64,000 nucleotides of DNA from the NCBI RefSeq assembly GCF_027579695.1, contig NC_083587.1, forward strand, positions 45,559,232 to 45,623,231, read 5' to 3'. Below, piece by piece: positions 46,066-57,378 of this stretch. Source of the DNA: Neoarius graeffei (Eukaryota; Chordata; Actinopteri; Siluriformes; Ariidae). The translations under genes were made by a program, and so were the position numbers. Every line of letters begins with the position of its first letter. Positions within the stretch are counted from its first letter, which is position 1. Under the pieces are notes generated by a model. The model worked only from the letters and a program-made list of their open reading frames with translations, did not search any database and was not told the origin of the DNA.

Positions 46066-46140
46066 GGTTGCGTGTTCTCCCCGTGTCTGAGTGGGTTTCC
46101 CCCACCATCCAAAGACGGTTAGGTTAACCGGCTACTCCAG
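46066..46140 (+). mobile_element. SINE core fragment, left half of a split copy
   Basis: GCGTGTTCTCCCCGTGTCTG to GGTTAGGTTAACCGGCTACTC matches the GGCACGG SINE core, then homology stops. A matching continuation (CTACTCTAAATTGCCTGAAG) begins at about 46,765, so about 620 bases may have been inserted. Confidence 0.6.
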
Positions 46141-46764
46141 AGATGTCCACAAGCACCAACGGTTTTCTCCACATACACAGACGCTCTGCACCAGCTGCTC
46201 AATCCCAGAAAAAAAACCCAAAACTTGCTTTTGAATGTTCAAGCGGTGTTTTTTTTTTTTTTTTTTTAAATTTAAATTGTTTTCCTTTTTCAGTTATTTT
46301 TTTAAAATATCATCTGCTGCCCATAATTTGCTGCAAATCCAATGATTTTGCCACAAAATTGGTTTCAATTCAGGTCCAGCATGACTGGAAGTGATGCCTT
46401 TTTTAATCGATTCTCATTATCTGATTTGCTGAGCCAGACCACGTGACCACGCCGTAGCGTGTGTAATGTTAGAGTCAGGCAGCATACTACAGAGGGTAAC
46501 TGAGAAAGCCAAGCACATGTACATCTGGAGGGAAATTTCCTACATGTGTTTTGCAAGTATTTTACAGGGAAATGGTTAGTAATTTATTAGCTGAGAATGT
46601 ACCAGAAGGCACGTCAATTTCAAAATGTTCTTGCTGAGGGGGGCATGCCCCCAGACCTCCCTAGTGTTAGCATAATTTTGGCTTCGCTGCTGCAAATTCC
46701 AGCACCACCTACCACTTTTTTTTTTTTTTTTTTGGAGCCAGCTACTTCAGATTTTCTGGAGAAC

Positions 46765-46805
46765 CCTGCTACTCTAAATTGCCTGAAGGTGTGAATGGTT
46801 GGGTG
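46765..46805 (+). mobile_element. SINE core fragment, right half of the split copy
   Basis: CTACTCTAAATTGCCTGAAG and GTGTGAATGGTTGGGTGG continue the SINE core where 46,140 left off. Confidence 0.5.
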
Positions 46806-46837
46806 GGAACTGCTTGACTCTGGGTAAACAGTCAACT

Positions 46838-47432
46838 ATGGCTACATCCACACGGCAACGAGATTTTTTTTTTTTTAAATATCGCGTCCACATGGGCAAT
46901 GGATCAGTAAAATATCAGGTACATATTGCAATGCAACGCTTGCTGAAAACGATGCAATACACATGCCGCACCTCTACGTGCGCTGTAAGACGGTCCCATC
47001 GGAGACACCAGAACAATAGAAGTAGACGCATGCGCATAAACCCCTTCTTCTGTAGCATTAGCCACATAAAGTTTTGATTATTAATCAGTAGCGTAAAACG
47101 AAAGACGCGGAAAGAGGAATGAACGGGGGTAGATGGAAGCTGGTACGCCAACATTCTGATATCCTCCAGAATTCTTTAATGGTCCGGAATAAATTGAATG
47201 CTACACGTTGATGGATTACTTTGTTCTTCTACGCCCTTTTTGAGGAATGTATTGTCGGACTTAAACCAACATCTGAAGAGGTGAGATCGCTCCTTTTTTT
47301 TCCTATTTTTGCTGGCGGGATTGTTTTTGGAAAGCGCACGGGCGGTGCGCAGTTTGGTTATACTCGGTACTTCCGCAGTGTTTGGACTAAAGACTCTGCC
47401 CTAAGGGCTATTCTCTCACTCGCGCGTGCGCA

Positions 47433-47470
<38 letters not shown>

Positions 47471-47816
47471 TTGCACCATTACACAATAAATATTCACAGT
47501 GAAAATATTTTGTAAGCGTGTTTCATGAACCAAGTTATAGGATTTGTTGACAACTCGCATCAAGTTCGTTACACTTCTACCCGGCGTGAAGCACTGACAG
47601 TCATGTGGTTGTGACGTCATCGTAAACAAATCCGTTCTACTCATCCAGACGACTTCGCAACAGCGCTGTTGCCAGATTTTTCCACTCTGGAACCCGTTCT
47701 CAAAAGATTTCGTTTTGGGGCACCCAAAGCGCCGGTGCCGTGTGGACGCCAGGCCGAAACGATAAACAATTTTATCAGATTCGCCTGAATCCGTTGCCGT
47801 GTGGACAGGGCCTATG
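46838..47816. mobile_element. foldback MITE family J, copy 1 (GGCTACATCCACACGGCAAC end)
   Basis: Left end GGCTACATCCACACGGCAAC, right end CCGTTGCCGTGTGGACAGGG. The same sequence occurs inverted at 60,520-61,267, with shared words such as AAGACGGTCCCATCGGAGAC. This copy is longer by about 230 bases and includes a (CT)n run at 47,433-47,466. Non-coding. Confidence 0.85.
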
Positions 47817-47929
47817 GCTGACATGAAAAGAAGAAAATGCAAACAGGAAAAAAGCCATTGAAGGTGTGTGGTTTTCAGAGGAACTCTCCAGTGGATATTT
47901 CCTCTCAATAAGTCCATAGAACTGGGGTG

Positions 47930-48665
47930 GGTTTCCCACCCAGTCTACGTTTTGCTGATGACACAGATGGCCTGGCAGGAGATGAGCAAGAGCTAACAAG
48001 CCTGGTCCACCGCCTAGACAAGACATCAAGTTCATATGGCTTAGAGATCAGTGCTGAGAAAACCAAAATTATGACCAACAACACCGAGGGTATCACTGGA
48101 GACATACAAGTTAAAGGACGGACACTTGAAATGGTTAATCAATTTAAGTACCTAGGTGCCATTATTACAGATGAGGGGTCCAAACCCAAAGTGCTCTCTC
48201 TCGTATTACCCAAGCCACTGCAGCACTGACAAAGCTAAAACCAATCTGGTGGGACAAGAATGTCACCATTGGCTCAAAAATAAGACTAATGTGCTCACTT
48301 GTCCCCTCAATTGTCTTCTATGCCTGTGAAACATGGACACTTGCAGCGGAGCTACAAAGGTGAATAAGTGCAATGGAAATGAGATGCTACAGAAAACTGC
48401 TAGGAATCTCATATATATATTCTGTAACCTTTCTCCTCACAAACGAGGAAGTGAGGAGAAGGGTAACAGAAGCCATTGGCCCACACAGAGACTTGGTCAC
48501 AACAGTCAAAAGAAGAGAACGAACATGGCTTGGCCATGTCACCAGAAGCTTTGGCCTAGCAAAAACAGTGTTACAGGGAACAGTAAATGGTAGCAGAAAG
48601 CGGGGACGACAAAAGAAGCGATGGCAGGATAACATGAGTGGACAGGTCACGACTTTGTAGCGGCA
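47930..48665 (+). pseudogene. decayed non-LTR reverse transcriptase, C-terminal part
   Basis: Starts at the YADD-type box (LRFADDTDGLAG), then SYGLEISAEKTKIMTN and FKYLGAIITDEGSKP. After a frameshift near 48,190 it continues as IGSKIRLMCSLVPSIVFYAC, ETWTLAAELQR, a stop, and MEMRCYRKLLGIS to GRQKKRWQDNMSGQ. This order (palm, then the FKYLG region, then the C-terminal RKRGRQKKRW tail) is that of a LINE ORF2. Clade uncertain. Endonuclease and most of the palm are missing. Confidence 0.88.
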
Positions 48666-48763
48666 TAGAAGCTGGCTGAAAACAGGTCAAGGTGGAGGAA
48701 ACTGGTTGCAAACTCATGGTGGCCCAATGACCCCAGGTTAAGGGAGAGGTGAGGTGAGGGAAG

Positions 48764-48884
48764 AGGGTTTCCCAAAAGCCTCTTAATATTAAGTGTCTTA
48801 ACTAGGAAAGGGCGTATTCATTGTGTCGCTCGCTCGACCATTTAATGATCATCTTTGTGCTGCGATGCTTTTGGGAAACTCGGG
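48764..48884. mobile_element. small foldback MITE with GTTTCCCAAAAGC ends
   Basis: GGTTTCCCAAAAGCCTCTTA on the left is mirrored by GATGCTTTTGGGAAACTCGG on the right, within 121 bases. It shares sequence with 22,237-22,350. Confidence 0.8.
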
Positions 48885-49250
48885 CCTGTTCAGTCCAAAA
48901 GGATCTAAACTTGTCGGGTCCCCAAATCTCAGGATATACTTGTATTTTCCCCCAAATATTATGATTTTGTTTCTATAACTGCATTACATAGACTTAAAAC
49001 TAATTAAAATACTGGATGGGTTTAATATAGGTTGTTATAATTCTTTTGATCCTGAATGAAATTTGTGCAGTTTGAGTTGAAAGAGAAGTGATTCTACCGG
49101 GAGTGTGGGTTTGAAACGTCTGTTAAAGGCAGCAGTCTGGGCCTTCTAAAATCTTTTTTTTTTTTTTTAATATTTCTTTGCTTTGTGTTACTCTCTTTAA
49201 ACTTTTTGTCTGTTTTATATTTTATGATACCTTAAGCCAAAAGACCTATT

Positions 49251-49625
49251 TTTATTAGGTCATCCGGCCAACAGGCGACGAGCTTATGCCATCATGTGAC
49301 GTCTGTCGTCGTCCACGTTTCATGAAAATCACTTCTCTCTCAGTTCTTCACTGATTTTGATTTCTTTCTGGCATGAAGGTTGGGGTACCTAGGGTGCATA
49401 TAACTTCTACCCAGATTTGCTTAATTACAATTATTAATGAAGTTATGGACTAATTAAGCCTTAATGAGCAGTTCAACAAAAATTGCTTCTTTTGGATTCT
49501 TTGTCAAATAGGTAGGTATTCCTCGGGTTTATATAGCTTGTATATAGTTTGCAACATTTATTGCACAATGTGTCCCACTTTAGATCGTTCCTTCTGGACT
49601 AGACAGGGCTGGAGTGAGCTACGCC
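49251..49625. repeat. dispersed repeat starting AGGTCATCCGGCCAACAGGC
   Basis: The CpG-rich start (GACGAGCTTATGCCATC) followed by TTCATGAAAATCACTTCT resembles a repeat found in several teleosts. A SINE is inserted near its right end. Confidence 0.45.
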
Positions 49626-49629
49626 ATCA

Positions 49630-49820
49630 TTTTTTTTTTTTTTTTTTTTAAGATTTTTTTTTGGGCTTTTTCACCTTTATTGGATAGGACAGTGTAGAGA
49701 CAGGACAGGAAATGATCGGGAGAGAGAGAGACGGGGAGGGATCGGGAAATGACCTCAGGTCGGAATCGAACCCGGACCCACGGCACGGCGCCCCAGCCAC
49801 CCGAGCCACGACGCCCCCAT
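49630..49820 (-). mobile_element. second tRNA-derived SINE family, copy 2
   Basis: Minus strand GGGGGCGTCGTGGCTCGGG to a poly-A tail, same as 17,279-17,470, with a small GACAGGACAGGA duplication. Confidence 0.9.
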
Positions 49821-50204
49821 TGACGGTCTCTTTTAATCACCTTTTACAAATGACTAGAAATGTAATGTTATTAGTAATATAATGTAAAGAACTGTAATTA
49901 AAGCAAGTGTATCCTATTCCTGGGGGGGAGAAATGTCTGGAAAGATTTTCCAAGAAACAAAGGTAACCTTTATTTGTATGCATTTGTTTGATAAAGCTTG
50001 CATTTTTGATTGTTGCTAACAAAGTAAGCTCATCTTGCAAAAGCTCTCAATTAGCCAACACGAGTAATGATGCTACTGAACGCTATGGCATGCAGTTAAA
50101 GGGGTCAGGCCTTACAATTGTTTTCGATTATTCCCTGAGATGCTTTTGTAAAGTTTTCAGGGGGTTTTGTTTTATTTATTTTTTAAAATTGAGATCGCCT
50201 CGGT

Positions 50205-50571
50205 GGCGGCACGGCGGTGTAGTGGTTAGCGCTGTCGCCTCACAGCAAGAAGGTCCGGGTTCGAGCCCCGTGGCCGGCGAGGGCCTTTCTGTGCGGAGTT
50301 TGCATGTTCTCCCCGTGTCCGCGTGGGTTTCCTCCGGGTGCTCCGGTTTCCCCCACAGTCCAAAGACATGCAGGTTAGGTTAACTGGTGACTCTAAATTG
50401 ACCGTAGGTGTGAATGTGAGTGTGAATGGTTGTCTGTGTCTATGTGTCAGCCCTGTGATGACCTGGCGACTTGTCCAGGGTGTACCCCGCCTTTCGCCCG
50501 TAGTCAGCTGGGATAGGCTCCAGCTTGCCTGCGACCCTGTAGAAGGATAAAGCGGCTAGAGATAATGAGAT
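50205..50571 (+). mobile_element. tRNA-headed SINE, copy 10
   Basis: Clean copy with the target duplication GAGATCGCCTCGGT at 50,191-50,204 and 50,572-50,585. It is among the least diverged copies. Confidence 0.95.
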
Positions 50572-50799
50572 GAGATCGCCTCGGTTGTTCTTTTCTCCTA
50601 CCGTTCTAGCATGGTATAAAAGCCCTGTAGGATAAGACGGGCTGATTTGGCAGCTGTGCTTTTAAATATTAAATATGTAAATAGATTCGTTCTGATTGGC
50701 TAAAGTCTTTTAAATGAGAATTGTCATCCATGCCCACAATTTTTATGGTGACCTCCAGATGCTTGTGTACTTATGAAGCAAATATCCCTGAAACTATTT

Positions 50800-51293
50800 A
50801 AGTTATTCCACAAAATCAAGTTGTACGTGAGCGGATAGCCAACGAGGCGTGTAGCACGGAGTCGGCTACAAGCCACGTGCGACGAGATTGAGTGGAATGA
50901 CTCTTTTATTCTATCCACATTCACTGGCTTTTGTGAAACGGAACATTTTTATATTTTGCAAATCTGATGAATAAAAACTTTATACAAAACATCCGACAAA
51001 ATAATTTCTGCTTAGAATGTAAACAAACCAGTGAAATGACAGTAACAATTTGTGAAAAATGCTGTAATAATAATTCTTGAAAAATAAAGATACTTTCATT
51101 CCATGTTTTATTGCTTTTTTTTGGGGGGGGTTTGTTTTTGAGTAGGGTTTTTATTTCGTCCTCGGTTAATTCAGCAACACACTCCGCTTTTTTTTTTTTC
51201 TCTCAACTCACGGTATGTGAGCTAATAGCCTAGTAGTAGAGTAGCCAATCGGAGCACGCGATTGCTCATATCCAGTGACTGTGGATGGAATAA
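50800..51293 (-). mobile_element. Crypton-like dispersed repeat, copy 2
   Basis: Reverse-oriented relative to 23,599-24,100. On the minus strand it carries the frame AECVAELTEDEIKTLLKNK (about 51,187 down to 51,131), equivalent to ERVAEPTEDEIKMLLENK of copy 1. Confidence 0.6.
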
Positions 51294-52663
51294 ATACTTT
51301 TTTTTTTTTTAAAAAGCATGGCTTGTCTGCTTGATCACATCTCTAAAATTGGATACACTACCTTGCCAAGCTAACCCAAACAGCTAGCTGACTGAAGTAT
51401 TGAAAAGAAGTCCTTGGTAACTTTTTAGTGCTTATGGGAGGTTACCACAGTGCATGGTGGCTAAGAAATTTATCAAAACCACACGAGAGTTGCTTATTAC
51501 TCTCATACGCCAAAACTATGCATGTTGAACTACATGTTTTATCTAAATTTAGTGTCATGGAAATGATATTAATGTTGGCTGACTAGCTAATGTTACCTGA
51601 GGGATTTGACTGGTCATGCAAGCAAACTAAGGCTTCGTCCAAAAGGAGAACTTTATTACAATGGCCAATCCATAGTTTGTTTATTCTCTCTCAAATTTTG
51701 AATGTTTTACTTCTGGTTTTGCGGACTGGCGTTCACTGCCAACACAGTTAATGCAGCTCCATCTTCCTGATTCCGATTGCTGTGGTGGTCAGAATTGAGA
51801 GGAGATTCTACAGAAGTATGCACTTTTGTAACTGGCCTGCTCTCTCTGTCTGCTTTCTTTCTATGGCCGTTACAGACCGGGAAGGTAACCGTTCACTTTG
51901 AAAGGCCCAGTACATCCCCAAGTCACATCCACACATCTTATTTCAAAAACGATGAGAAGTTTTCCACGGCCTGTCCCTTTTAGGATGGTCTCGTCCATCA
52001 TTCCTATGGAAGCAATAATTAATGGCCATGTTAAGATTTTGCACACTACCTGAGACGCAGTGCCATGTGGTTTTAGGTGTGTGGCAGTAAAAATAACTAA
52101 GCTGAGCAGTCGGTAACTTTTTGGTTGAACAGTGAGATTTAGAGGTAACAAATGACTTTGGTGTGGCTCAAGTTACGGAAGTACAGCATGCCATTTTAGT
52201 CAAAATTGAATAAAAAAAATATGGCTGATTTATAAGTGAGTCAGTAAATAATGTTGAACTTGTTATTGGTGCTGGGCGATATGGACAATCATCACGATAT
52301 TGATCATGTATATTGTTTTCTCTAAAATTGATAAATGATTTCTGCAGCAGAATCACATGCGTTTCGTGACTGGTCTGTGGCATACCTTACAAATGACCAT
52401 TTTCTTGTCGTTTGATTTGGTGTACCCAAACCACATCCAGACGACAGAACTACCTCCTTTTCTAGGTACAAGTTCCTCATTAGTTTGTTGAGCTGATGCC
52501 AGTTCTGTGTCAGTGTTACAGGGAGTTTCGCTCTGTCATGCTCCTCCGTTCTTGTTTTTGTTATTGTTGCAGCACACCACTATTTCCTAACTCTGACCTT
52601 AGTGGTGTGAATCAGCTGCCGAAAAGTGGCTTTTCCAGCATAGGTAATATCGGAAAATGTCTT
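51294..52663. other. no gene seen
   Basis: Unique-looking intergenic sequence without coding character. Confidence 0.5.
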
Positions 52664-53520
52664 AACAATTATTCCACGAAATCGAGTCGTACATGAGCTG
52701 ATAGCCAACGAGGCACATAGCACAGAGATCGAGTGGAATAATTTTTATTCTAACCACATTCACTGCATTTTGAGAGACGGAGCATTTTTATTAAATTCGA
52801 GAAATAAAAACTTCGTACAAAATGTCCGAGAAAATAATTTCCACTTAGGCGGACTTCTTAAAAGCCTGTTGATGGCTGCACAAATCGACACTGGTGGTGT
52901 TTTTTGTAGAAAGTGGCGTCTTGCTGTCATGCTGAAGTTTAGAATACAGTGTTTCCCACAGAAATTTTGGAGACTATGGGGGCAGCCCATGGGGGGGGGC
53001 ATGCGTGTCCAGTTGAATTGCAGGGGTGCGTGGGGCGCGTGTCCAGTTGAATTGCAGGGGTGCGCGGGGGTTGTTTAGCCTACTAATACTACTAAACTAA
53101 GACTAACAAAGAACAAATTGGTTGGTATTGGTTATGCACCTTGTATTTTATTTTAGCATGTTGCTACAGAGGGCAGTCCTACAAGAAGAACATATTACAG
53201 ATAGCAACCAAACCAAAAATCCTACAATACTTCACACCCTGAACTCCTACAAAAAGTCCTACAAAACAAGGACTTCTAGCTCTGCTGTATGTCAAAAGTG
53301 ACCCTGACAAATGCCTGCCCTATTTACAAAGACCACACCCTGCACTTGTGCATTTGATTTTTCTTGGCTTTGAAAGAGTTAGAGTGCCCTTTCATAATTT
53401 ATATCTTCTGGTTGTGGCCCGTTAATGGAAATCCTCAAGCAGGCGGCCAGGTGCTCTCCTTGCAGTCTGTTCCGAAGGTCTGTTTTGACCTAAAATGGCA
53501 AACAACTTACTACAATCAGT

Positions 53521-54018
53521 ACGTTTACATGCACATCCAAATCGAGCTACTGTCGGTAATCGAGCAAAGGGTCCCAGCAGGGGTGCCAGAGAAATCCAAT
53601 CCTACATGCACAAGTGAAATCGGGCTATTGTGCACCTGAGCCACATGTGGCGCTACACGCCCCATCGTGTTGGTACACTTCCGGTTGTCGTCATGAAGAA
53701 GAGCTATAGTGTTGCCAGATACTGCTGACGTATTCCAGCCCAAAACATGTTCAAATCCGCCAAAATGCACTTAAACCCCCCCCAATCTGGCAACACTGGC
53801 AGTTCCGTGTTCAAGCTGTTAGGCTTGCTCTAACAGACTGTATGGCTACAAACTGTCCGGCGCAGACCACTGTTTTGTAAGACAACTTATTTTGCACAAT
53901 AATATTTTTCTAAAGTCCATTTTTTGCTTACAAAAATTTTTTGCTTACAATTTAACTTATGTCTTAATAAACACAAAGTTCAATTGTTTTGTTTTTGACA
54001 TTCTTCAGATGTTGGATG

Positions 54019-54078
<60 letters not shown>

Positions 54079-54517
54079 AGCGCGCACACAAATACAATGA
54101 CTTGTTTATGTACACAATTCACAGCTATGCAACAGCTGTACAGATGTATTTGGTGATACAGTAAGTGAGCTAAATTTTAACAGTGCAAACAGTGCCACAA
54201 AAAGAAAAGATTCATGCCGTTGTCATGATTCGTTGTCATGCCGACCGAGGCTGCTGTTTTTCCCGCTTTTGGTCTCGTCACTCGTCACTTCCGGAAGGGG
54301 CAGCGCTGAAGTAAGCGGCTCGACTAGGTAGCTCGATAGGGTTTACACGCACTAAGTAGCTCGGCTACAATCGCATAATCTAGGTCGTGTAGCTCGATTG
54401 CGAGAAATCAAGTTCGGTTCAATTTCAGCCGAGCTCAGGTGTTTACATGCCATTTAGAGTTTCGATTTCAGTCGAGCAACGGCAGAAATTCGATTTTCTC
54501 TATGTGCATGTAAACGC
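53521..54517. mobile_element. foldback MITE with CGTTTACATGCACAT ends
   Basis: CGTTTACATGCACAT at the left is mirrored by ATGTGCATGTAAACG at the right. The interior includes AATCGAGCTA-type repeats, a TA/CA microsatellite (54,021-54,079) and the 90-bp miniature at 53,708. It is inserted in the hAT-like element. Confidence 0.8.
53708..53797. mobile_element. 90-bp foldback miniature, copy 2
   Basis: AGTGTTGCCAGAT and ATCTGGCAACACT ends, with CCCAAAACATGTTCAAATCC inside. Confidence 0.88.
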
Positions 54518-54749
54518 ATTGAATGAGTCATGTGATTGTAGAGCTCACTCTGAAATATTTAATTAAGTGAAGGTGAGATTGAACTTGGGTGGGATTTGAG
54601 CAGAAAAACAATGGGTAAATGTAAATTGAAATTCACATCACTGGTTTGCCTGCAGATGTCCTTACCCTGTTCATTGTGGAAAAGTCTCTTTCACAATTCA
54701 CGCTCGACACCGGCACAACAAAGGCAATCGCTGCTAAGTGGCTGAGTAA

Positions 54750-55485
54750 TGGGTATTGCTGTGTTCACGTATATACCGGTACGATAGTGGTATAACTGTA
54801 TCGATACAAAGTATACCGGTACAGTTTAGTGCATCTGTCCACACTAGTGAGAAATGTTTGCGGTTTTCTTTCACGGTAGTTGAAATGCGCGTGCGCGAAA
54901 TGTTTCTGTGGTTACCGAGTAACTTCCTTCCGAGAATATGGCGGATGAAACAACGTGTGTGTGTGTGTGTGTGTGCTTTTTGTTGTCGGTGTACAGTCTG
55001 TATTTCTGGTGGTCATTTATTCAGTCGAATTGTATAAAACGTGCGAGGCAGTTGAGAAAGAAACAAAGAAAATGAATCTCCCTTTCTCCCTCTTCCCTTC
55101 TCTTCCCCTCCCTTTCTCTCCCTTTCCCCCTCTTCCTCCTTTCTTCCTCCCTCCTTTTCCCCCCTTTCTTTGCTCCATGTAGCTCCACGGTCGTTTTGAG
55201 CCATTTTGACGTTTTATTTACACGTGCGCATTGCCGGAAGAAGTAGGAATGGTTCATTGCGCATGCGCATTATATTTATATCGATACAGAGCCGCTTCAT
55301 CTGTCCACACTACAGCGAAGCGCTACAGTACCGATACTGTACTGGTACGAAACCCATACATTTGTGGGTTTTGTACCGATACAGTTATACCGCTACAGTA
55401 CCGGTATAGTTGCTAGTGTGGACAGGTGTTGCGGTACGAAAGTAGTATCGTATAGGTACAAAATTCCTAGTGTGGACAGGGTATA
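54750..55485. mobile_element. foldback element rich in ACCGGTA/CGATAC words
   Basis: TACCGGTAC, ACTGTATCGATAC and GTCCACACTAGT occur on the left and inverted on the right (GTGTGGACAGG, ATACCGCTACAGTACC). A (GT)n tract and a pyrimidine tract of about 95 bases (55,080-55,175) lie inside. The exact ends are unclear. Confidence 0.6.
55080..55175. repeat. long polypyrimidine tract
   Basis: Nearly pure C/T on the + strand for about 95 bases (CCCTCTTCCCTTCTCTTCCC and similar), able to form triplex DNA. Confidence 0.9.
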
Positions 55486-56333
55486 AATCTGCCTCCATTC
55501 ATCGCACTCACTTGCTAGGAGTGTTATACCAATTTGACATCTTGACAAAGACAGCAAGCAGTTGATGTTGGGCCTACCTCAGTCACTACCTCTTCATCCT
55601 GAGGTGAATTTCGATCCCTCTTTTTGAAATAATTCAAAATGCTCATGATCTGAATTAACAACAAATTTAGCATCAGTTTAATAAGGATCGGAGATTTTCT
55701 GTTACAGCTGTAGCGTCTACAATAAGACTGACCTCGTCACCTGACATTCAACGTGTTGCATTAAGGCCTACGTTAGTGGAGAAACACTCATCAGTAAATT
55801 TGAAAACGATCAAATTCGAGTCAAGAAGTTAATTTAATTAAGTAGCTAACTAACATTACATTCCCTTAATTATGTGGCCTAATAGCTTCACCTTTAGAAG
55901 GTAGCCTGTTAGAAAAGGCTAAAAATAATTTAATGTCTTCCGTCTCACCAGTAATAAATCGCGTTAAGGCTACTAGCACTAATTCTCAAAAGTGGCATCG
56001 AAGTTCGCTCTCTGTTAGAACAGACTACTTTTCCCTTTTAACATGTACATGCAGACCTAGATTAGTTTATCACTGCTGTCACTTCACATCTTCATCTCTT
56101 GGATAGACTGCGCACATACAATGCCAAGCGGGAAGCACTTCGCCGGTGAATTTGGAAACGACCTGATCCTGGATGATAAAGTTAATTTGACGAGTTAGAT
56201 AACTACGTAGGGCTAACTAATACTGCCTCAAAATAGCCTACTGTTGCCTTACAGAAAAGGTAGGTTTGCCAGTACGAAATGAACAAAGTAATTTTACTGA
56301 AACAATACACTTAACGTCATCCATCAATCAGTC

Positions 56334-57378
56334 CCCCCCAGGATTTCGCGGGCCTTTTTTGTGATTGTTGCGGGCTAAATTGTCTGATGTTGCGGGGGGG
56401 GGGTTCCAAAAAATTGTGATGAAAGTTGCGGTGGTTTTTTAGGTTTTTGTTGCGATTACATTGCGGGAGGAAGTGAAAGTTGCGAGAAATTGTTGCGATT
56501 TTCTCTTTTTGTGATTTTAAAATTGAGTGATGTGTTAAATATTAAGTTATTACTGAAAAACTATTGATTAAAAAAAACAGACACTGAGAAATGGTCCTAT
56601 AAACAACTTTACCAATATAAAAGATTACCAGGACTACAAAAATGCAGAAAAATAGGCTTTACTTATCCAAATGCTCCTGTTGGTTCAAAAGTTAAAGTGC
56701 AGAGAACCTCACAGCACAACATGAAGTTACCTTAAAATATAATATAAATGCCTCAGCTTTCATGTAAGAAAAAAAAACTATTAATACTAGTACTGTGTGC
56801 AGGCAGTCTCTCCTGAAGACTAAATTAAACAATTATAAACTAATAAAATAAATGGCTCAGGCTTCATAGAAGAAAAGAAAAACAGTTTGAACAGAATCTC
56901 ACAGTATGATGCTGAAGCTGCCTAAACAATGGAAAATAAAATGCCATTTTGGCAAAAATGTTGGCATCCATTAATTTCTTGTATTAAGTAAAAAAATAAA
57001 GTGCACACAGTCCTTCACTGTAAACATAACACACTTTCAGTAACAGAATTTAAGCCTATATAAACACTGACTCGCACATGCAGTGTTGCCAGATACTGCT
57101 GGCGTTTTCCAGCCCAAAATATGTTCAAAAACCTCCCAATTGCGCAGGAAACCGCCCAATCTGGCAACACTGCGCACATGCTGCTTCTCTTGAACGTATA
57201 CACGGAAGTAAGGCGGAAGGTAGTTTGTTGACATCACCTCAAGACGACGCCAACGATTGGTCAAATTTGCGGGAAAGTTGCGGTGATTGGATATAATTGC
57301 AACACCACCCTGAATTCGCGGGGATTGGTTGAATTTGCGTTGAAGTTGCAAATCGCAACATCGCGAAATCCTGGAGGG
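56334..57378. mobile_element. foldback element with CCAGGATTTCGCG ends
   Basis: CCAGGATTTCGCG at the left is mirrored by CGCGAAATCCTGG at the right. Many GTTGCG/TTGCGG words flank both ends. It holds the third 90-bp miniature. Non-coding. Confidence 0.8.
57082..57171. mobile_element. 90-bp foldback miniature, copy 3
   Basis: AGTGTTGCCAGAT and ATCTGGCAACACT ends. The centre has AAAATATGTTCAAAAACC. Confidence 0.88.

Noticed and set aside
54590..54750. Possible BED-finger start (MGKCKLKFTS) of a hAT transposase
   Set aside because: Only the first few residues look similar, and the expected zinc ligands and the continuing frame were not found.
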